Assembly: GCA_003218525.1 (NCBI GenBank) | Contig: QHNU01000242.1 | Location: 9,816 to 15,596 of the forward strand | DNA length: 5,781 nucleotides | From: Verrucomicrobiota bacterium | GTDB lineage: Bacteria; Verrucomicrobiota; Verrucomicrobiia; Chthoniobacterales; UBA10450 | Reading direction: 5' to 3' | In this document: piece by piece, positions 1 to 5,781 of the stretch | Layout: the number at the start of each line of letters is the position of its first letter | Position numbering within the stretch: position 1 is the stretch's first letter | Position numbers and translations under genes: made by a program | The notes under the pieces: model-generated | Seen by the model: the letters and a program-made list of their open reading frames with translations, nothing else | Told to the model about the DNA's origin: nothing | The model's database searches: none

Positions 1-42
1 GAAGCGCTAAATGAGCGAGGCTCAGGCGCGGTCTCGGATGCG
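1..42 (+). other. Probable 3' end of an upstream gene plus spacer before the RND pump gene
   Basis: Two plus-strand frames close here, with TAA at 8-10 and TGA at 12-14. Either could be the stop of the preceding gene, and too few codons remain to identify it. In HAE1-type operons the gene directly before the permease is usually the periplasmic adaptor (membrane fusion protein), so that is my inference for the missing neighbour. An 11-codon mini-ORF begins at ATG 11, directly after the TAA. It ends with a TGA at 44-46 that overlaps the ATG of the pump gene. No clear Shine-Dalgarno sequence stands at normal distance before position 43; the nearest purine stretch, around 13-20, is too far away. 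Translation of the pump may therefore rely on coupling to the upstream gene. Confidence 0.4.
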
Positions 43-3000
43 ATGAACTTTCCGCATTTCTTTATCGACCGGCCGATCTTTGCCGGCGTTATCAGCATCG
101 TCATCACGCTGGTTGGCGTAATCGCGCTATCGACGCTTCCAATTGCGCAATATCCCGAGATCGCTCCTCCTACAATCCAAGTCACGACAAACTATCCCGG
201 TGCGAACGCGAAGGTCGTGTCGGAAACGGTGGCGACGCCGATCGAGCAGCAGGTCAATGGCGTTGAGAACATGCTCTACATGTCCTCGCAGAGCACGAGC
301 GACGGCAACATGACTCTGAGCATCACGTTTAAGCTCGGCACCAATCTCGATACAGCGCAGGTATTGGTGCAAAATCGCGTTGCCATCGCCATCCCTGTGC
401 TTCCGCCTGAGGTGCAGCGCATCGGCGTGACCACGAAAAAACAGTCGCCCGACATCACCATGGTCGTGCATCTCGTCTCTCCGGACGGGTCGCTCGATTC
501 GCTTTTCACCAGCAATTATGCGCTGCTCCAGATTCGCGACGAACTCGCTCGTGTTGATGGTGTTGGCGATATCAATGTCTTCGGCGCGCGTGAATACTCG
601 ATGCGGATATGGCTCGATCCCAACAAGACCGCGGCGCGCGATCTGACGGCGCAGGATGTCGTGAGCGCGCTGCAGGAGCAGAATGTGCAAGTCGCGGCGG
701 GAATCATCGGAGCGCCGCCGGTCCCAAAGGGCGCAACCGCATTTCAATACACCGTCAGCACACAAGGCCGGCTCACGGACGAAAAGGAGTTCGGCGACAT
801 TATCGTTAAGACTGGCGCCAACGGACAAGTCACTCGTGTTCGCGACATCGCTCGGGTTGAGCTCGCCGCTCGCGACTACACGGTCAATAGCGGGCTCGGC
901 GGAAAACCTGCGACCGCGATGGCCGTTTTCCAACTCCCGGGCTCGAACGCGCTCGCCACCTCCGACGCGGTACGAAAGAAGATGGCTGAGCTCAAGCAAC
1001 GCTTTCCCCCGGGACTCGACTACACAATTGTCTACGACCCGACCGTCTCTGTCCGTGAATCAATCCACGAAGCGCAGAAAACACTCTTCGAGGCGATCGC
1101 GCTGGTCGTTCTGGTCGTGCTTATTTTTCTCCAAACCTGGCGCGCAGCGCTCATTCCGCTCATCGCGATTCCGGTTTCGTTGATCGGCACTTTCGCGGCT
1201 ATGTCGGCCTTCGGATTCTCAATCAACAACGTCTCGCTTTTCGGCGTCGTCCTCGCGATTGGAATCGTGGTCGATGACGCCATCGTGGTGGTGGAGGCCA
1301 TCGAGCACCACATCGAAAGCGGTCTCAGCCCCCGCGATGCGGCGCGCAAAGCGATGACCGAAGTCGGCGGGGCATTGGTAGCAATCGCGCTCGTCCTTTG
1401 CTCGGTCTTTATCCCGACCGCGTTCATCAGTGGCATCACTGGCACATTTTTTCGGCAATTCGCGCTTACCATTGCGGTCTCGACCGCCATCTCGGCGCTC
1501 AACTCGTTAACATTATCGCCCGCGCTCGCCGCGCTCCTCCTCCGGCCGCGCGGCGCGGAGAAGGATTTGTTTCAGCGCGTGCTGGATGGCCTGCTCGGCT
1601 GGTTCTTCAAGGGTTTCAACAAAGTCTTCGCGTGGAGCTCGAACACCTATGGCAACACCGTCGCGCGGCTTACCCGATTGGCCATCATCGTTCTGTTCAT
1701 CTACGTCGGCTTGCTTGCCCTCACCGGCCTGGGGTTCAAAGTCGTCCCGGGCGGTTTTCTGCCGACACAGGATCGCGGCTATGCTGTCGCTTACGCCCAG
1801 TTGCCCGACGCCGCGTCGCTCGATCGCACCCAAGCCGTCGTCGACAAGATTGCCAAGATCGGGCGTGAAACGCCCGGTGTGCTTAATACCGTCGAATTCG
1901 CCGGCTTCAATCTTTTTGGCGGCAATCAAACCAATACCGCCGCGGTTTTCCTGCCCTTCAAAGAATTCTCGGAGCGAACCACGCCCGAGCAGGGAATGCC
2001 CGCGATTGTGGCGAAAATAAACGCGCGTGTTCGTGCCGAGATTCCCGAGGCGTTCGTAGCGGTATTTCCTCCACCGCCTGTGGCTGGCATTGGTAACGCG
2101 GGTGGCTACCGCCTCTTCATTCAAGATCGCGGCAATGCCGGCCTCGAGGACCTGCAAACCCAAGCTTTCGCCATGATGATGAAAGCGAATCAAACGCCAG
2201 GGCTGACCAATAACCTGACGACCTTTCGCGCCAATGTGCCGCAGCTGTGGCTCGAAGTTGATCGCGTTAAAGCGAAAAGTATGAACGTGCCGCTGAGTAA
2301 TATCTTCGGCACGCTCCAGACCTATCTCGGTTCAACCTACGTGAACGACCTCACGCTCTTTGGTCGGACCTACCGGGTGACCGCTCAGGCCGACTCCCAA
2401 TTCCGGATCAATCCCGACGATATCCGCTTACTTAAAACGCGTAATGCTGCGGGCGGAATGGTTCCGCTCGGTTCCGTGGCGACTATGCAGGAAGTGAGCG
2501 GCGCTGACAAGATCACCCGTTACAACATGTTCCCGGCGGCAGACCTCAGCGGCCAGCCCGCACCGGGCGCGAGCACGGGCGACGCACTGGCAGCCGTTGA
2601 GCGTCTCGCCAAACAAATTCTGCCTACGAGTTTCACGACGGAGTGGACTGAGATAGCGCTCCAGCAAAAGCTTGCTGGCAACAGCGCGATTTACATTTTC
2701 CCGCTCTGCGTTCTGTTCGTCTTCCTGCTCTTGTCAGCGCTTTACGAAAGCTGGTTGTTGCCGCTCGCGATCATCCTCATCGTCCCGATGTGTCTCTTTA
2801 GCTCGATCGGCGGCGTTTGGTTGCGCTCGATGGAGAACAACATCTTCACCCAGATCGGGTTTGTCGTGCTGGTCGGGCTCGCTTGTAAAAACGCCATCCT
2901 CATTGTCGAGTTCGCGAAACAGATCCAGGATCGCGATGGCAAAGACCGCTTTACCGCCGCGGTCGAAGCTGCCCGCCTTCGATTGCGTCCGATTCTGATG

Positions 3001-3246
3001 ACATCGTTCGCATTTATCCTCGGTGTTCTTCCGCTTGTCCTCAGCAAAGGCGCCGGCGCCGAAATGCGGCAAGCGCTCGGCACCGCCGTGTTTTTCGGCA
3101 TGCTCGGCGTCACCGGATTCGGCCTCCTTCTGACGCCCGTGTTCTACGTCGTCATCATGTGGTTCAAAGAGCGCCGCAGCAAAACTCCACCGCCCGCACC
3201 AACCCAATCCGCGCCACCGTTAGCGGCAGAACCAGCCCTTCATTAG
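43..3246 (+). CDS. RND multidrug efflux transporter, inner-membrane permease (AcrB/MexB-like, HAE1 family)
   Basis: This is the proton-driven inner-membrane subunit of a tripartite efflux pump. It captures drugs or other amphiphiles from the periplasm and passes them to an outer-membrane channel through an adaptor protein. The 1067 residues match the usual length of about 1050. The N-terminus (FFIDRPIFAGVI, residues 6-17) is the classic RND start and supports ATG 43, the first start codon available in this frame. The proton-relay residues are all visible: D411 and D412 in TM4 (VVDDAIVVVE), K949 in TM10 (KNAILIVEFAK) and the arginines of RLRPILM in TM11 (R980/R982). Membrane segments are TM1 near 10-30, TM2-6 near 349-495, TM7 near 546-566 and TM8-12 from about 883 to 1041, with two large periplasmic loops between. 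The phenylalanine-glycine loop at 619-628 (FAGFNLFGGN) corresponds to the AcrB switch loop, and F180 to AcrB F178. The tail after 1043 is proline-rich. Substrates cannot be read from sequence, and both adaptor and outer-membrane channel lie outside the window. Confidence 0.97.
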   Translation: MNFPHFFIDRPIFAGVISIVITLVGVIALSTLPIAQYPEIAPPTIQVTTNYPGANAKVVSETVATPIEQQVNGVENMLYMSSQSTSDGNMTLSITFKLGTNLDTAQVLVQNRVAIAIPVLPPEVQRIGVTTKKQSPDITMVVHLVSPDGSLDSLFTSNYALLQIRDELARVDGVGDINVFGAREYSMRIWLDPNKTAARDLTAQDVVSALQEQNVQVAAGIIGAPPVPKGATAFQYTVSTQGRLTDEKEFGDIIVKTGANGQVTRVRDIARVELAARDYTVNSGLGGKPATAMAVFQLPGSNALATSDAVRKKMAELKQRFPPGLDYTIVYDPTVSVRESIHEAQKTLFEAIALVVLVVLIFLQTWRAALIPLIAIPVSLIGTFAAMSAFGFSINNVSLFGVVLAIGIVVDDAIVVVEAIEHHIESGLSPRDAARKAMTEVGGALVAIALVLCSVFIPTAFISGITGTFFRQFALTIAVSTAISALNSLTLSPALAALLLRPRGAEKDLFQRVLDGLLGWFFKGFNKVFAWSSNTYGNTVARLTRLAIIVLFIYVGLLALTGLGFKVVPGGFLPTQDRGYAVAYAQLPDAASLDRTQAVVDKIAKIGRETPGVLNTVEFAGFNLFGGNQTNTAAVFLPFKEFSERTTPEQGMPAIVAKINARVRAEIPEAFVAVFPPPPVAGIGNAGGYRLFIQDRGNAGLEDLQTQAFAMMMKANQTPGLTNNLTTFRANVPQLWLEVDRVKAKSMNVPLSNIFGTLQTYLGSTYVNDLTLFGRTYRVTAQADSQFRINPDDIRLLKTRNAAGGMVPLGSVATMQEVSGADKITRYNMFPAADLSGQPAPGASTGDALAAVERLAKQILPTSFTTEWTEIALQQKLAGNSAIYIFPLCVLFVFLLLSALYESWLLPLAIILIVPMCLFSSIGGVWLRSMENNIFTQIGFVVLVGLACKNAILIVEFAKQIQDRDGKDRFTAAVEAARLRLRPILMTSFAFILGVLPLVLSKGAGAEMRQALGTAVFFGMLGVTGFGLLLTPVFYVVIMWFKERRSKTPPPAPTQSAPPLAAEPALH

Positions 3247-3250
3247 AATC

Positions 3251-3694
3251 GTGGAGGCGAATCTCATCACAGCATTGGCCGGAGTTCTCGGCTCGCTCAG
3301 CGGCGCGTCGGGAGCGATCGCCACCACCTGGATTTCGCAGAAGAGCCAAACAATTCGCGAGCGAGCGAAATCGGAAACGCGCAAGCGCGAAATACTCTAC
3401 GGAGATTTCATTACGGAAGCATCGCAACGGCTCGCAGACGCCTTTGATCATTCCCTGGACAAGCCGGAGACGCTCGTAAAGCTCTATGCCATTCTCGGCC
3501 GTATACGACTCGTGTCCTCCGACGCCGTCCTGACCGCGGCAGAAGAATCTTGCGATCGCATCATTGATTTGTACGCAAAACCCAACCGGCCAATGGCCGA
3601 TATCACTACGACGTTACACAGTGGGGAGTTCGAAGTTTTCAAGCATTTCAGTGCCGCGTGTCGCGTCGAGTTGCAAAAATATTCGGTTTATTAG
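3251..3694 (+). CDS. Conserved hypothetical small protein with one N-terminal membrane segment
   Basis: The gene starts with GTG only four bases after the pump stop codon, so it is very likely co-transcribed and may be translated by reinitiation; no good Shine-Dalgarno sequence is seen. The 147-residue product begins with a glycine- and alanine-rich hydrophobic stretch (about residues 4-28, including ITALAGVLGSLSGASGAIAT). This is probably a single transmembrane or signal-anchor helix. A strongly charged segment rich in K, R and E follows (about 30-47), then helical-looking sequence to the end, so most of the protein probably sits on the cytoplasmic side. I recall similar proteins starting with EANLITALAGVLGSL in various soil bacteria, without known function. 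That supports the GTG start, but it is memory rather than a search. A role with the pump is possible only by position. Confidence 0.8.
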   Translation: MEANLITALAGVLGSLSGASGAIATTWISQKSQTIRERAKSETRKREILYGDFITEASQRLADAFDHSLDKPETLVKLYAILGRIRLVSSDAVLTAAEESCDRIIDLYAKPNRPMADITTTLHSGEFEVFKHFSAACRVELQKYSVY

Positions 3695-3715
3695 CAGTCG
3701 TCCTTCGCGGCTAAC

Positions 3716-3720
3716 AGGAG
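3716..3720 (+). promoter_or_regulatory. Shine-Dalgarno sequence for the SnoaL-like gene
   Basis: AGGAG stands eight bases before the ATG at 3729, a near-ideal ribosome binding site. It fixes the start of the following gene at 3729, although the same frame is open further upstream inside the preceding gene. It is the best ribosome binding site in the window. Confidence 0.8.
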
Positions 3721-3728
3721 AACCTATA

Positions 3729-3950
3729 ATGTCTGTCGATCTTCCAACATCCATCGCTATCTACATCGCCGCCGAGAACCACGGTGGTACGGGGGCATTG
3801 GCCGAGTGTTTTGTCGAAGATGCGATCGTGCGAGACGAAGGCCAAACCATCAAGAATCTGGTCGCTATCAAACGATGGAAGGCGAATGCCGGTAGTCTGC
3901 GGATATCCTTTGCACAGCGGGAAGCCCAACGAACGGCCGACGGCAACTAA
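3729..3950 (+). CDS. SnoaL/NTF2-like protein, C-terminally truncated (possible pseudogene)
   Basis: Residues 1-52 resemble the N-terminus of small SnoaL-like (NTF2-fold) proteins: a PTSIAIYIAAEN helix, then ALAECFVEDAIVRDEG (23-38), then an AIKRWKA motif at 46-52. Proteins of this type form a cone-shaped alpha+beta barrel and may act as enzymes, ligand binders or stress proteins; no specific substrate can be given. Family members usually run to about 105-130 residues, ending with several beta-strands. This one stops at 73, and residues 53-73 (starting NAGSLRISFAQRE) do not resemble the family. The missing strands are not recognisable in the other two frames downstream, so a deletion or rearrangement explains the shortening better than one frameshift. 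The ribosome binding site is intact. The gene lies 34 bases after the membrane-protein gene and may share its transcript. It is either a decayed gene or a shortened protein unlikely to fold normally. Confidence 0.65.
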   Translation: MSVDLPTSIAIYIAAENHGGTGALAECFVEDAIVRDEGQTIKNLVAIKRWKANAGSLRISFAQREAQRTADGN

Positions 3951-3969
3951 CAACAATCAACTCTCAACT
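3944..3969. repeat. CAACT-rich short repeat
   Basis: Three copies of CAACT (3944-3948, 3958-3962, 3965-3969) and one further CAAC (3951-3954) fall within 26 bases, at and just after the stop codon of the truncated SnoaL-like gene. Similar CAACTCTCAACT runs are, from memory, seen between genes in some Verrucomicrobiota. The function is unknown and the stretch is short. Confidence 0.45.
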
Positions 3970-3999
3970 ATGACCTTTTCCTGCAAGGCTCGTTCAAAG

Positions 4000-4019
4000 G
4001 GACGAGATGAGTCTCGTCC
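4000..4019. repeat. Perfect 8-bp inverted repeat (hairpin) in the intergenic gap
   Basis: The arms GGACGAGA (4000-4007) and TCTCGTCC (4012-4019) are exact reverse complements around a 4-base loop, TGAG; one G-T pair could extend the stem outward. The stem is GC-rich enough to form in RNA. The bases that follow (TCAAGCAGGG) contain no T run, so this is not a standard intrinsic terminator. It could still limit read-through from the upstream genes, protect their mRNA 3' end, be a REP-like repeat, or bind a dimeric protein. The sequence alone cannot decide. Confidence 0.55.
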
Positions 4020-4089
4020 TCAAGCAGGGCAAACAAGTCCGTCTTACGCCCAATAGCTGCAGATAAAATGATTGGCTACGTTTTCGGCC

Positions 4090-4224
4090 ATGAAAGCTCC
4101 CGGTTACGCACGATTTTTTGGGACGGGTTTCGACATATCTCTCGGGTTCGCCTTGCTTAGTTCTCTCATCGGCTTGTTAACCAGATTCTTCGGGCTGTCG
4201 CTTTTGGGTGCGATGACTCAGTAA
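4090..4224 (+). CDS. Possible small hydrophobic membrane peptide (44 residues)
   Basis: An ATG-started frame of 44 codons ends with TAA only seven bases before the start of the flavoprotein gene. The product has a short basic, aromatic N-terminus (MKAPGYARFF) followed by a long hydrophobic stretch (about residues 16-41, including ISLGFALLSSLIGLL), as expected of a one-helix membrane peptide. No Shine-Dalgarno sequence precedes the ATG. A TTG at 4072 would add six residues and is no better supported. I do not recognise it. Its position suggests a small partner or leader translated just before the flavoprotein, but an open frame of this length can arise by chance. Confidence 0.3.
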   Translation: MKAPGYARFFGTGFDISLGFALLSSLIGLLTRFFGLSLLGAMTQ

Positions 4225-4231
4225 CAAGATT

Positions 4232-5623
4232 ATGCCAAACAAAACGCGCGTGCTGATTCTGGGCGGCGGATTTGGTGGGTTGTACGCCGCGCTCCATCTC
4301 GATAAGACCATCGCTCGTGATCAGGACATAGAGGTCACGCTGGTAAGCCGTGACAATTTCATCCTGTTTACGCCCATGTTACCGGAGGTGGCGGCAGGTG
4401 ATCTCGATCTGACCGACATCATCAGTCCGCTGCGCCAGATGTTGAAACATACGAATGTTCTAATTGCCGATGTGAAGTCAATCGATCCAGCCGCGCGGCG
4501 CGTCACCATTGGCTACGGGCTGAATCGGGCGCAGAAGATCCTCTCCTACGATCATCTGCTCATCGCGCTCGGTTCCGAGACCAGCTTCTTTAATCTGCCT
4601 GGAGTGGAAGAGTCCGCCCTCACTATGAAGTCCTTGGGCGACGCCGTTATCCTGCGCAATCAAGCGCTGGCAGTTTTGGAAGTGGCGAGCCTGGTTGAGG
4701 ACCCGGTCATCCGCCGGACCATGCTCTCTTTTGTCGTGGCGGGCGGCGGTTTTGCCGGCGTGGAGACGGTCGGTGCGCTCAATGATTTTGTGCGCGAAGC
4801 GGTGCGCTTTTATCCAAATGTCACGGAAGAGGACGTGCGCATCGTGCTCGTGCATCCGAACCCCGTGATCCTTCCGGAACTGGGAGAAGACCTCGGCCGC
4901 TATGCCCAACGCAAACTCGCGCGTCGCGGAGTCGAGATTCGGACGGAAACAAGGGTGAGCGGTTACTCGGATCAACGGGTCGAGTTCAAAGAAGGCGAGC
5001 CGATTGCGGCGGGGACTCTTGTCTGGACCGCGGGCGTGACACCTCACGCGGTCTTGCAAACTTTGCCATTCAAGAAGGAGAGAAATCGTATCGTGGTCGA
5101 TGAAACCCTGGAGGTGCCCGGGTTCCCCGGAGTTTGGGCAGTGGGCGACTGCGCCTCGGTTCCTGATAGAAAAACCGGCAAAGCCCAACCTCCGACGGCA
5201 CAGCACGCACTGCGTCAAGGCCGCCAGTGCGCGAAGAACATCGTCGCCACCTTTCGCGGGAAGCGGAAGAGGCCGTTCTCGTTTACGATGCTTGGTCAGC
5301 TCGCGATCATCGGCCGACGCGCCGGAGTGGCCAGCATCCTCGGCGTTCATGTCTCCGGCCTCCTGGCGTGGGGGTTGTGGCGGACGATTTACCTCATGAA
5401 ATTGCCCCGGTTCGAGAAGAAGCTGCGCGTGGCGCTGGGTTGGACCCTGGACCTGTTTTTCCCAAAGGACCTTGCACAGCACGTGACTCTGCACGAAGTC
5501 GAGCGTGTTCAGCGCCGGCTGGAAACGGCACGCCGACGCGCACTGAGTCCCTCGCCACGTCAGGTTGAGACCTCTTCCACGGGGCCACGCCTTCTCAGCG
5601 CGTCCAATGGTCACAATGGATGA
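4232..5623 (+). CDS. Type II NADH dehydrogenase-like NAD(P)/FAD-dependent oxidoreductase
   Basis: The 463-residue protein is a two-dinucleotide-binding-domain flavoprotein of the NDH-2 class. It is expected to transfer electrons from NAD(P)H through FAD to membrane quinones without pumping protons. The FAD-binding GGGFGG is at 11-16, and LFTPMLPEVAAG (45-56) matches the conserved segment after the second strand. The NAD(P)-binding GGGFAGVE is at 171-178, the second FAD motif VGDCA at 304-308 and the NDH-2-type AQHALRQG at 323-330. The C-terminal region from W380 (WGLWRTIYLMKLPRF, then WTLDLFFPKD) is the usual amphipathic membrane-attachment part. The last 30 or so residues are a polar, probably disordered tail. 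ATG 4232 lies ten residues before the first glycine motif, as normal; no strong Shine-Dalgarno sequence is seen. H208 replaces the acidic residue usual at the end of the second strand of the NAD domain, and S39 the one in the FAD domain, so donor preference (NADH or NADPH) is uncertain. Confidence 0.9.
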   Translation: MPNKTRVLILGGGFGGLYAALHLDKTIARDQDIEVTLVSRDNFILFTPMLPEVAAGDLDLTDIISPLRQMLKHTNVLIADVKSIDPAARRVTIGYGLNRAQKILSYDHLLIALGSETSFFNLPGVEESALTMKSLGDAVILRNQALAVLEVASLVEDPVIRRTMLSFVVAGGGFAGVETVGALNDFVREAVRFYPNVTEEDVRIVLVHPNPVILPELGEDLGRYAQRKLARRGVEIRTETRVSGYSDQRVEFKEGEPIAAGTLVWTAGVTPHAVLQTLPFKKERNRIVVDETLEVPGFPGVWAVGDCASVPDRKTGKAQPPTAQHALRQGRQCAKNIVATFRGKRKRPFSFTMLGQLAIIGRRAGVASILGVHVSGLLAWGLWRTIYLMKLPRFEKKLRVALGWTLDLFFPKDLAQHVTLHEVERVQRRLETARRRALSPSPRQVETSSTGPRLLSASNGHNG

Positions 5624-5763
5624 AACGATCATGAAGAACTCGTCATTAGAGCAAAGCAAAAAATCGCCCTCCGCTCGGCCTTCTTAGTCTGCGTATTAAC
5701 GGCGCCACCGCGTCCGTGTCGGATCAAAAGAGGTGTCGAACCTAGCCGAAGACGAGAAGAGCA
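5624..5763. other. Intergenic stretch without a convincing gene
   Basis: A 23-codon frame starts at ATG 5616, overlapping the end of the flavoprotein gene, and stops at 5685-5687; its peptide is polar and unremarkable. The frame continuing the flavoprotein after its TGA is open to the window end and includes a basic-then-hydrophobic stretch (KQKIALRSAFLVCVLTA, around 5654-5704), but it has no ATG, GTG or TTG start. I see no intrinsic terminator and no clear promoter. Confidence 0.5.
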
Positions 5764-5781
5764 ATGGCTAAACCAAATTTT
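5764..5781 (+). CDS. Possible start of a further gene, cut by the window edge
   Basis: ATG at 5764 opens the codons MAKPNF up to the last base. A purine-rich stretch just before it (GACGAGAAGAG, 5752-5762) could serve as a ribosome binding site. MAKPNF resembles the start of very small, lysine- and arginine-rich bacterial proteins of unknown function that I remember, but six residues cannot establish identity. Confidence 0.35.

Noticed and set aside
127..999. 290-codon minus-strand frame inside the RND gene
   Set aside because: It is the antisense shadow of the conserved pump N-terminus, with Arg- and Asp-rich composition and no domain features.
1398..2020. Overlapping plus-strand frames of 144-156 codons within the RND gene
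   Set aside because: They are out of frame with strongly conserved RND sequence, and their arginine- and serine-rich translations resemble no protein.
4000..4030. Intrinsic terminator at the hairpin
   Set aside because: The stem is good, but no run of T follows it.
3784..4056. Alternative plus-strand frame overlapping the SnoaL-like gene, considered as its frameshifted continuation
   Set aside because: Its continuation (starting MPVVCGYPLHSGKPNERP) is polar and low in complexity, lacks NTF2-like beta-strands, and runs through the CAACT repeats and the hairpin.
4041..4069. Promoter-like TAAAAT at 4064-4069
   Set aside because: The -10 resemblance is partial and no acceptable -35 element stands 16-18 bases upstream.
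4068..4160. 30-codon frame starting at ATG 4068
   Set aside because: It is short, has no ribosome binding site and overlaps the better small ORF at 4090-4224.
4478..5659. 393-codon open frame on the minus strand opposite the flavoprotein gene
   Set aside because: It lies entirely antisense to a gene with clear motifs, its translation is rich in H, R and P without recognisable domains, and it reflects the codon bias of the opposite strand.

Overview
The window looks like ordinary bacterial chromosome with more G+C than A+T, and every gene I can support reads on the plus strand. It holds two large, confidently recognised genes: an RND multidrug efflux pump at 43-3246 and a type II NADH dehydrogenase-like flavoprotein at 4232-5623. 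Between them are two smaller genes and a gene-poor gap. The host is probably an environmental Gram-negative bacterium, because tripartite RND pumps of the HAE1 class need an outer membrane. CAACT-rich intergenic DNA and the general character of the proteins remind me of soil Verrucomicrobiota, but that is a weak impression. Proteobacteria or Acidobacteria are not excluded.

Layout. Positions 1-42 probably hold the last codons of an upstream gene, which by family convention would be the periplasmic adaptor of the pump. The RND permease follows. Four bases after its stop, a GTG-started gene (3251-3694) encodes a small protein with one N-terminal membrane segment and a charged helical remainder. 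Next, behind a clear Shine-Dalgarno sequence, is a 73-residue protein (3729-3950). Its first 52 residues look like the start of a SnoaL/NTF2-like protein, but the rest of the fold is missing. These three genes are close enough to share a transcript.

The gap 3951-4231 contains CAACT repeats, a perfect 8-bp hairpin without a U-tract, and a possible 44-residue hydrophobic ORF ending 7 bases before the next gene. The flavoprotein gene follows. Positions 5624-5763 hold no convincing gene, and the last 18 bases may be the first six codons of another gene.

Functionally, the permease would export toxic compounds using the proton gradient, and the flavoprotein would feed electrons from NAD(P)H into the quinone pool without pumping protons. 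I see no direct functional link between the two halves. I found no RNA gene, CRISPR array, insertion sequence or convincing new multi-gene system. The points most worth a second look are the truncated SnoaL-like gene, the hairpin and repeats beside it, the small hydrophobic ORF, and the unusual residues at the nucleotide-binding positions of the flavoprotein.
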